Source of the DNA: Candidatus Nanohalarchaeota archaeon
GTDB lineage: Archaea; EX4484-52; B79-G9
NCBI GenBank assembly: GCA_030594795.1
Contig: JAUVEK010000042.1
Coordinates: 1-9,830 of the forward strand
Length of the DNA: 9,830 nt
Direction: 5' to 3'
Below the pieces are notes generated by a model. That model saw only the letters and a program-made list of their open reading frames with translations, was not told where the DNA came from and did no database searches. The translations under genes were made by a program, and so were the position numbers. Below, in pieces: positions 1 to 4,918 of this stretch; the stretch's first letter is position 1; each line of letters opens with the position of its first letter.

Positions 1-20
1 ACATCGTAATTCTCATCCAT
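1..20 (-). CDS. Start of a cut-off gene, possibly a geranylgeranyl reductase-type flavoprotein
   Basis: Only the first codons are inside the window. On the minus strand an ATG at 20-18 reads M-D-E-N-Y-D and runs off the left edge. An AGGTG Shine-Dalgarno-like sequence at 33-29, overlapping the ferredoxin stop codon, sits about 8 bases before this ATG and supports the start. A start of the kind M-x-x-x-Y-D-V followed by a Rossmann glycine loop is usual in archaeal digeranylgeranylglycerophospholipid reductases, which saturate the isoprenoid chains of membrane lipids with electrons from a ferredoxin, and a small ferredoxin gene next door is a known arrangement. The glycine loop itself lies outside the window, so the function is an inference from six residues and context. 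Confidence 0.35.
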
Positions 21-30
21 TTTATCACAC

Positions 31-222
31 CTACAGGTTTGTCGTGAGCTTTAATGCGCCGAGGGGGCAGAAATTGATGCATATTGCGCATTCTGTGCAT
101 TTGCTTTCATCGATTTCTATTGCCATGTTTCTTAGAGTGAGCGCATCTTTCGGGCATATTGAAACGCATCCGCCGCATGATAGGCATTTGCTTTTATCAA
201 CCTTTAATGTCACATAAATCAC
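31..222 (-). CDS. Small 2[4Fe-4S] ferredoxin
   Basis: This 63-residue soluble protein consists of two complete bacterial-type ferredoxin motifs and little else: C13-x2-C16-x2-C19-x3-C23-P and C42-x2-C45-x2-C48-x3-C52-P. Each pattern binds one [4Fe-4S] cluster, so the product should be a low-potential one-electron carrier in the cytoplasm. The start chosen is a GTG at 222-220; no better-placed ATG exists before the first motif. The gene ends 10 bp before the ATG of the next minus-strand gene, and that gene's ribosome binding site overlaps its stop, so the two are probably translated from one mRNA and the ferredoxin is likely the electron donor of that enzyme. It could also supply electrons to the radical SAM enzymes nearby, but nothing in the sequence shows this. 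Family assignment is firm; the partner is inferred. Confidence 0.93.
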   Translation of the reverse strand: MIYVTLKVDKSKCLSCGGCVSICPKDALTLRNMAIEIDESKCTECAICINFCPLGALKLTTNL

Positions 223-254
223 CTGTTTGTCTCTCTTGTATCTCCTGAATTATA

Positions 255-262
255 TCTTTATA
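255..262 (-). promoter_or_regulatory. Candidate TATA box for the ferredoxin operon
   Basis: On the minus strand the bases read TATAAAGA followed by TATAAT. The box centre is about 36 bp before the GTG start, which would give a transcript with a leader of about 10 bases. The whole spacer is AT-rich, so chance matches are likely. Confidence 0.35.
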
Positions 263-376
263 GAATATTGTTAAAAATTAATAAAACTAACTGATGATTG
301 CCCTGATGTGTAACTTATACAACAGTACATGCTTTGGTTCATTATGCATATATATTTATTTTTGCGTTTTTTATCG

Positions 377-384
377 TATATAAA
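377..384 (+). promoter_or_regulatory. Candidate TATA box for the hxsD-like gene
   Basis: TATATAAA lies about 105 bp before the preferred ATG at 489. An archaeal start site would fall near 407-410, giving an mRNA leader of about 80 bases. A second AT-rich stretch at 346-360 is an alternative box. Confidence 0.4.
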
Positions 385-414
385 GCATATACTGACGATG
401 AAAAAGCTTGAAAA

Positions 415-426
415 TAGATTAATCTA
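415..426. repeat. 12-bp perfect palindrome near the expected hxsD transcript start
   Basis: TAGATTAATCTA is a perfect inverted repeat just downstream of the predicted start of transcription. A dimeric repressor bound here would block RNA polymerase, so it is a possible operator. In such AT-rich DNA a 12-bp palindrome can occur by chance, and no second copy was noticed in the window. Confidence 0.25.
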
Positions 427-476
427 ACCAAAATTTTCATGATTTTTTATGAATCTAAGTGTCATACACACGATCT

Positions 477-480
477 GGAG
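477..480 (+). promoter_or_regulatory. Ribosome binding site deciding the hxsD start
   Basis: GGAG stands 8 bases before the ATG at 489, a good Shine-Dalgarno spacing. The in-frame GTG at 459 has no such sequence before it, so ATG 489 is preferred. Confidence 0.5.
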
Positions 481-488
481 ATGAGAGT

Positions 489-1016
489 ATGAATTGCAAT
501 TCCGGTAATAACCGGAGCGACAACAAGGGTCCCGGGCATATGGGTCCTGGCGGGAATCAAATGGATAATCGTAATTCCGATGTTTTTGCCAAGGCTGAAA
601 ACAGGAAAACTGTAAAGATTGATGAAAAAAAGAAATGTGTTCTCTTTGCTCTTAACCCGAGACTGTACCCGCAGACTGTTGTGATGAGGGCATCTTACAG
701 GTTTATCGATGATTTTGATGTTGTTGTCGACGGTGATCCTCTTTCGACTATTTCTGTGACTATCAAAGCAAAGAAAGAGGATGATGCTTCTTATTCTGAG
801 CTGGAGGAACTTGCAGCTGCGTTTTTCAGGGAACTGATTCATGCGAACGTTGAGGAGACGCAGGCGCGCAGGTATGCAGATACGAGGAACGCTTTAATCG
901 GGGCGGCTTTGAGGAGCATGATGCCGTCAGTTGCTGCCAAAGAGAAGAGTGATGAGAAGAGCACCAAAAAGCCTGATTCTTCGGGAAAGAGCACAGATAA
1001 GTGCGGATGCTGTTGA
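489..1016 (+). CDS. hxsD: HxsD-like protein of a His-Xaa-Ser-type peptide maturation system
   Basis: The product is 175 residues from ATG 489, or 185 from an in-frame GTG at 459. The central part, roughly residues 52-145, fits HxsD: a 'YPQTVVMRASYRFIDDF' segment, a short beta-strand region, and then 'FFRELIHANVEE' (about 112-123), which matches the family's LLNDYxLRE-type signature, followed by a helix ending in 'ALIGAALRSM'. HxsD accompanies the paired radical SAM enzymes HxsB and HxsC; its biochemical role is not known to me, and a scaffold or peptide-binding role is a guess. Unlike the usual compact family members of about 100 residues, this one has a Gly/Asn/Met-rich N-terminal extension and a charged C-terminal tail ending C-G-C-C. 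It ends 3 bp from the convergent U32-like gene, so it lacks a run-on path to the radical SAM genes and probably has its own promoter. Confidence 0.62.
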   Translation: MNCNSGNNRSDNKGPGHMGPGGNQMDNRNSDVFAKAENRKTVKIDEKKKCVLFALNPRLYPQTVVMRASYRFIDDFDVVVDGDPLSTISVTIKAKKEDDASYSELEELAAAFFRELIHANVEETQARRYADTRNALIGAALRSMMPSVAAKEKSDEKSTKKPDSSGKSTDKCGCC

Positions 1017-1019
1017 TTT

Positions 1020-2069
1020 TTAGTTGATGTTCGGCTTTATGAGTTTGAGGTATATTTCGCATTCATTGCATTTCGGATTTTTGTCTCCTGTGTTCAATAT
1101 TGCTGCTTTTTTTAGGAGTGTCTCGCAGTAGTTGCAGCTTTTGCAGTCAAGTGTGCATTTTTGCATGTTTTCAAAGTATTTTAGTTTGTCGAGGACCTTG
1201 TTGTTTATGAATGTAAAATAGCATTTCATGCTTGTCATGTCAAGGATGTCCAACAGGTCGCCGTTGTATTGTTCGTCTATGTATGCCTTTAGTGTTGTTT
1301 CGATTTGGGATGTTGGTAATGTCCTTGTAGCAAGCTTGAAGTGGTCCACAAATGATTTGTAGTGCTTTATGTCTTCGGGCCTTATGAATGGTATATGAAA
1401 TATTTTTGCAGGATCTTTTGAGATGATTGTTATGCATGAGCGGATGAGGAATTGTTTGTCCGGAACCCTGTGTGCAAGTGAGTTGAAGTGCATTTTTCGA
1501 AACGGGCAGTTGCTTAGGCATCCTTCGTTTGCAAGAAGTTTTATTTTTAGTCCTGTTTCTTTTTTTATTTTTTTAATGAGGCTGAGATTCCTGTTTATGT
1601 CTCTGTCTATTGTCAGCACATCTATGCCCATGTCTTTCAGGTATAGGGCTTGCTCAAGGTTTGATGTGTAGCAGTTGATTGAGGAATGGAGTTCAAGCTG
1701 GGGTATGCTTTTTTTGATTTCAGTGATGTAGAATGGGTTTGTTATGGCTGCGCTTTTCAAGCCGATGCCTGCCAGTGTTTTTAGGTAGTCTGTTACTTTT
1801 TTCATGTGCGAAGTGTTTGCGCATAATGCGCCTTCGCATGTTGCATTGAGGAGAATTTGGGAGTCGATTCCGTGTTTTTCGCATGTTTTTATCACGGTTC
1901 GGATGTTTGTCTTATAATTTTTTTCAATAGGACGATTTCTGCCGGATGTTAGATATGTTGGCGGCATTGGAAAGTATAGACTATCTATCCGGTTAGCATA
2001 GGCGTCCAGAAGTTCAAGCATTTTTGGGTCCTGATTGTACCCTATCGAATATTTTGTTTTTGTTGCCAT
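1020..2069 (-). CDS. Peptidase U32-like iron-sulfur protein
   Basis: This 349-residue soluble protein resembles the U32 'peptidase' superfamily. Family marks are a TIM-barrel-like N-terminal half; 'NEGCLSNCPFRKMHFN' at about 181-196 with C184 and C188; C212; a typical 'FIRPEDIKHY...FKLATR' stretch at 228-249; and 'YNGDLLDIL' at 268-276. The C-terminus adds C305-x3-C309-x2-C312-x2-C315 and C334-x2-C337, enough for one or two Fe-S clusters. Characterised members such as UbiU/UbiV, TrhP and RlhA carry out hydroxylations of quinones, tRNA or rRNA rather than proteolysis, so peptidase activity should not be assumed. Here the gene lies between hxsD and the Trp-rich precursor on the opposite strand, divergent from the precursor with an 81-bp spacer, which suggests (inference) a part in the same maturation system. 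A TATA box about 30 bp before the ATG predicts a leaderless mRNA. Confidence 0.72.
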   Translation of the reverse strand: MATKTKYSIGYNQDPKMLELLDAYANRIDSLYFPMPPTYLTSGRNRPIEKNYKTNIRTVIKTCEKHGIDSQILLNATCEGALCANTSHMKKVTDYLKTLAGIGLKSAAITNPFYITEIKKSIPQLELHSSINCYTSNLEQALYLKDMGIDVLTIDRDINRNLSLIKKIKKETGLKIKLLANEGCLSNCPFRKMHFNSLAHRVPDKQFLIRSCITIISKDPAKIFHIPFIRPEDIKHYKSFVDHFKLATRTLPTSQIETTLKAYIDEQYNGDLLDILDMTSMKCYFTFINNKVLDKLKYFENMQKCTLDCKSCNYCETLLKKAAILNTGDKNPKCNECEIYLKLIKPNIN

Positions 2070-2095
2070 TTATTTTATTTTACAGCGATAATAAT

Positions 2096-2103
2096 TTATA
2101 TAT
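2096..2103. promoter_or_regulatory. TATA box shared by the divergent U32-like and precursor genes
   Basis: TTATATAT is nearly symmetrical and can be read from both strands. On the minus strand it lies about 30 bp before the U32-like ATG at 2069, implying a leaderless transcript. On the plus strand transcription would begin near 2125, about 26 bases before the precursor ATG at 2151. A second TATA-like stretch at 2116-2124 could serve the plus strand instead. Confidence 0.5.
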
Positions 2104-2150
2104 GCTCGTGCAACTTATAATATATTGTTCTCAGTCTATGGGCGGGTTGT

Positions 2151-2444
2151 ATGAGTATACGTGATAAGATTAAGAAGATTAGGAAGTGCGATATTTTTAA
2201 GATAAACAATGAAAAAACAGGTGTTGTCAATAGTCTTGTGATGCTTGGGTCTATTGGGTCTGTTCTTGCTGTGGTTGAGCATGAAGTGTATGCGGATGTT
2301 AGCTGTAATAGTGATGGTGAAATTACAGATACTAACGTGGCCTCTGATATTATCATTGATAAAAGCCAATGGAAAAATCACTGCTGGAACTGGTCATGGT
2401 GCTGGTGCTGGTCATGGGGGTGGGGTTGGGGTGCGTCAAGTTGA
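2151..2444 (+). CDS. Putative RiPP precursor peptide with an alternating Trp-Xaa core
   Basis: I know no family for this 97-residue peptide. It has a basic N-terminus (residues 1-23, rich in Lys, Arg and Ile), a hydrophobic stretch at 25-42, a polar acidic linker (43-76), and a core at 77-97. In the core every odd residue from 79 to 93 is Trp: W79-N-W81-S-W83-C-W85-C-W87-S-W89-G-W91-G-W93-G, preceded by H77-C78 and followed by A-S-S. It lies 46 bp before an HxsC-like and then an HxsB-like radical SAM gene, the place of HxsA in bacterial His-Xaa-Ser clusters, but it has no His-Xaa-Ser repeats. I infer a ribosomal peptide whose C-terminal core is modified by those enzymes. The reading frame is supported by codon use like that of its neighbours (GAT, AAG, GTT, AGG) and by the regular TGG codons. 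No clear Shine-Dalgarno site precedes the ATG. Confidence 0.72.
   Translation: MSIRDKIKKIRKCDIFKINNEKTGVVNSLVMLGSIGSVLAVVEHEVYADVSCNSDGEITDTNVASDIIIDKSQWKNHCWNWSWCWCWSWGWGWGASS
2385..2432 (+). repeat. Hexanucleotide TGGNNN tandem tract encoding (Trp-Xaa)8
   Basis: Eight consecutive 6-base units each begin with TGG. The middle part repeats nearly exactly, with TGG-TGC twice flanked by TGG-TCA on both sides, so the peptide S-W-C-W-C-W-S is symmetrical. Such a tract can gain or lose units in steps of two residues without a frameshift. Confidence 0.85.
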
Positions 2445-2450
2445 TGGCTC

Positions 2451-2464
2451 TTTTCTGTTTTTTT
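2451..2464 (+). terminator. Oligo-T tract between precursor and hxsC-like gene
   Basis: Four T and then seven T follow the precursor stop codon. Archaeal RNA polymerase stops at such tracts without a hairpin. Partial stopping here would give more precursor mRNA than enzyme mRNA, as is common in RiPP clusters. Confidence 0.35.
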
Positions 2465-2490
2465 ATTGTATGCTATAATAGATTGTATTT

Positions 2491-3432
2491 ATGATGACAA
2501 CAGAGACATGTGGTTGCAGTTTGCGGCCGCTGGAGTTGGATGGCAGCATCTATTGCGGGCTTGGATTTAGTTGTGATAATGATTGCATTTTATGTGTTGC
2601 TAATAATGGCGAGAAGCATGAAAATATGAGCACTTCAGCGATGATTTCTTATTTTGACAGGATTATTGAAAACAAGAATCTTACAATCCAGATATCAGGC
2701 GGGGAGCCCACTGTCAGGAACGATTTTCTGTATTTGATGGAGTATTTGTCTTTAAAGGCACCATTGATTACAAAGGTGCTTCTTTCCAATGGAAGAAAGT
2801 TTTCTAATATGGATTTTACAGCAAAGGTCGCAGTTTATCCCCCTGTATGTGTTCTTGTGCCGATTCACTCCTGTGAGCCGAAACTTCATGATACGATTAC
2901 AAGACGGGTGGGCAGTTTTAATGAGACTGTTCTTGGTATCAGGAATATGATTGAGTATAAAATAACGGTTATTCCAAAGATTATTGTGAATAAGCTGAAT
3001 TATAAGCTGTTGCCTGAGTTTGTGGAGTTTGTGGCACAGACTTTCCCTGAATGCGGGGCTGTTGGCATTGATACCATGGACCTTCTTGGGGCTGCTGGTG
3101 TGAATAAGGAAGTGCTTAAGATAAAGCATATTGATTCTGCACCTTATATAGAGAAAGCAATAGATGTTGCAGTGAAGTACGGTTTGCATGTTTCTGTTAT
3201 ATATATGCCTTTTTGCCTTGTTGAGGAAAAATACAGGAAGTTTATCAGTCCTGACCAGTCTATTGTTATGTATAAGGACCCGCGGGATGAAAGGCTGAAG
3301 GGGAATCTTACGAAAGAGCGGGGTACTGTTGATGCATGCGGAAAGTGCAAGTATGTGGGAGAATGCCCGGGCACTTGGTATAGTTATTTCAGGGAATTTG
3401 GATATGATGAGTTGAAGCCGATCTATGATTGA
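2491..3432 (+). CDS. hxsC: HxsC-like radical SAM maturase
   Basis: This is a 313-residue radical SAM enzyme. C28-x3-C32-x2-C35 binds the [4Fe-4S] cluster that cleaves S-adenosylmethionine, and S-G-G-E-P at 69-73 is the SAM-contact motif. Further family agreement with HxsC includes 'LLSNGRKF' (about 97-104), 'PIHSCEPKLHD' (124-134), 'GSFNETVLGI' (141-150) and the end, where C242, C283, C286 and C292 could hold one auxiliary cluster. That is shorter than a full SPASM domain. HxsC and HxsB occur as a pair beside His-Xaa-Ser repeat proteins, and the pair is thought to modify that peptide. ATG 2491 is chosen; the next codon is also ATG. The gene follows the Trp-rich precursor by 46 bp and is followed by a T-rich stretch and an 82-bp gap before the HxsB-like gene. 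Radical SAM assignment is firm; HxsC membership rests on recalled motifs. Confidence 0.68.
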   Translation: MMTTETCGCSLRPLELDGSIYCGLGFSCDNDCILCVANNGEKHENMSTSAMISYFDRIIENKNLTIQISGGEPTVRNDFLYLMEYLSLKAPLITKVLLSNGRKFSNMDFTAKVAVYPPVCVLVPIHSCEPKLHDTITRRVGSFNETVLGIRNMIEYKITVIPKIIVNKLNYKLLPEFVEFVAQTFPECGAVGIDTMDLLGAAGVNKEVLKIKHIDSAPYIEKAIDVAVKYGLHVSVIYMPFCLVEEKYRKFISPDQSIVMYKDPRDERLKGNLTKERGTVDACGKCKYVGECPGTWYSYFREFGYDELKPIYD

Positions 3433-3434
3433 TG

Positions 3435-3450
3435 TTTTATTTGTTTTTGT
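3435..3450 (+). terminator. T-rich tract after the hxsC-like gene
   Basis: TTTTATTTGTTTTTG-type sequence directly follows the hxsC stop codon and may stop archaeal RNA polymerase, at least in part, before the next promoter. Confidence 0.3.
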
Positions 3451-3458
3451 TCACTGAA

Positions 3459-3467
3459 AATTTAAAT
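3459..3467 (+). promoter_or_regulatory. Candidate TATA box for hxsB and the membrane-protein gene
   Basis: AATTTAAAT lies about 50 bp before the hxsB ATG, which would put the transcript start near 3487 with a leader of about 28 bases. With the T tract just before it, this suggests a second transcript for hxsB and the gene overlapping its end. Confidence 0.38.
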
Positions 3468-3514
3468 GTGCGCTGCGATTTATTGGATGTGCGCAAGCTG
3501 AGAGTTGTGTTGTT

Positions 3515-4918
3515 ATGTCTACTGTGTCTGTTGAGCCAAATGTGATGAAGCCGGTGATTAATGAATATTTTTCCCGTAAACTGGCTAATGGGAAGGTTCT
3601 TGTTGCGACCCGCCACGGGTCATGGTCTCTTCTTTCAGGGGAGCAGTTTGATATGCTTGATAAAGAGGAGCTTGTTTCTGATAAGATGCTTTTGCGCGAG
3701 CTTGAGGAAAAGGGTGTTGTTCTTACTGAAGATGGTGTGAGGAAGATTGTGCACTCATATAGCAGTCATTATTTTCATCTTGCTGATTCAAGGCCATTAT
3801 GCATTGTGTATCTGACGAATAAGTGCAACCTTGCCTGCAAATACTGCCATTCTGATTCGTGTTCTGATTCTTCTGAATTGTCATCTGAGACTATGGAGAA
3901 GATTGTGGATTTTATCTGCAGTATGCCGCAAAAGCATATTGCTCTTGAGTTCCAGGGTGGCGAGACTCTTTTGCGTTTTGATATGCTTAAGAAGTTCTTG
4001 AAACTGTTTGATGAGAGGGTTAAGGCTGCGGGTAAGATTGTTGAGTCGAAAGTTATTGTGTCTAATCTGACGCTTATGAATGAAGAGATTGCTGAGTTTA
4101 TCCTGGATAATAATCTCGGGCTTTGCACGTCTCTTGACGGGCCAAAAGAGCTTCATGATAAACAGAGGCCGTTTTTGGATGGGCGAGGCTCTTATGATGT
4201 GATAATGAAGTGGGTTGATTATTTTTCCGTGCGCGGCAGGAGATTGAGCTTTCTGCCGACCATCACATCCAATTCTCTGATGTATGACCCTAAGTTATTG
4301 GTGGATGAGTATATGAAAGTTGGTGCGAAATGTATTATGTTTAGGCCGGTTTATGGAGTTGGGAGAAGTGCTGCTGATTATGAGTTGTTGATGGAGCCTG
4401 AGGATTATTTTGAGTTCTGGAGGAAGGCTCTGGATTATATGGTTGAACTTTCTATGGATGGCAAGGTGTTTTATGATAGAACTGCGCAGAGCATGCTTAT
4501 TAGTATTTTTACTGACCGGAGAAGTGATATGTGCATGAGGCGGCCCTGCGGTGCAGGTATTGCCCAGTTTGCGTTCTATCTGGATGGTTCTATTTATGCA
4601 TGCGATTTAGGCAAGAAGAATGATGTATTTAAGCTTGGGAATGTTATGTCATCAAGCTATGAGGATGTTTTTTTGAATACTATTCAGCTTCGCGCTAATA
4701 CTTCTGAGTTCCAGCCTCTTTGCGATACGTGTGTTTATGGTGCTTTTTGCAATACATGCATGTGCAAATCATATGCGCGCTTTGGAAAGGTTGTGCCTAT
4801 GACGCCGCTTGATTTTGATTGCAAGGTTAACAAGATGATGTTTGATTATATTTTTGAGAAGATGGATGATCCGGTCTACAGGGCTGTTTTCGAGATGTGG
4901 GTGCGGTTGAAAACATGA
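3515..4918 (+). CDS. hxsB: HxsB-like radical SAM/SPASM peptide maturase
   Basis: This 467-residue enzyme has three parts. Residues 15-90 ('VLVATRHGSWSLLSGEQFDML' region and the helices after it) look like the N-terminal domain of HxsB, probably a winged-helix, peptide-recognition-type fold. Residues 95-310 are the radical SAM barrel, with C104-x3-C108-x2-C111 and F-Q-G-G-E at 146-150. Residues 340-440 form a SPASM domain with C340, C345, C363, C403, C406, C412, C415, C417 and C436, enough for two auxiliary [4Fe-4S] clusters. SPASM enzymes modify ribosomal peptides by abstracting hydrogen and forming thioether, carbon-carbon or ether links. 'EFQGGE.LL.FD' and the paired neighbour point to HxsB. 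The stop codon overlaps the next start as ATGA, so the two are translationally coupled. The likely substrate (inference) is the Trp-Xaa peptide at 2151-2444. Reaction and product are unknown. Confidence 0.74.
   Translation: MSTVSVEPNVMKPVINEYFSRKLANGKVLVATRHGSWSLLSGEQFDMLDKEELVSDKMLLRELEEKGVVLTEDGVRKIVHSYSSHYFHLADSRPLCIVYLTNKCNLACKYCHSDSCSDSSELSSETMEKIVDFICSMPQKHIALEFQGGETLLRFDMLKKFLKLFDERVKAAGKIVESKVIVSNLTLMNEEIAEFILDNNLGLCTSLDGPKELHDKQRPFLDGRGSYDVIMKWVDYFSVRGRRLSFLPTITSNSLMYDPKLLVDEYMKVGAKCIMFRPVYGVGRSAADYELLMEPEDYFEFWRKALDYMVELSMDGKVFYDRTAQSMLISIFTDRRSDMCMRRPCGAGIAQFAFYLDGSIYACDLGKKNDVFKLGNVMSSSYEDVFLNTIQLRANTSEFQPLCDTCVYGAFCNTCMCKSYARFGKVVPMTPLDFDCKVNKMMFDYIFEKMDDPVYRAVFEMWVRLKT

Noticed and set aside
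436..453. TTCAT...ATGAA inverted repeat before hxsD
   Set aside because: A 5-bp stem in AT-rich sequence is expected by chance.
459..488. GTG start extending the HxsD-like protein by 10 residues
   Set aside because: GGAG 8 bases before ATG 489 makes the ATG the better start, and the 10 extra residues are not part of the family core.
2245..2478. Alternative plus-strand frame over the precursor giving a Gly/His/Ala-rich end (G-H-G-A-G-A-G-H-G-G-G), tempting as a Gly- or His-rich RiPP core
   Set aside because: It is the shifted reading of the TGGNNN repeat. It starts inside the precursor, has a Leu/Met-rich start with codon use unlike the neighbours, and has no promoter-near start. The frame from 2151 fits codon use and the A/T-rich upstream promoter.
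4897..4914. GTG start for the membrane protein, 18 bases earlier
   Set aside because: ATG 4915 forms the usual ATGA overlap with the hxsB stop; the GTG would add six residues with no visible feature.
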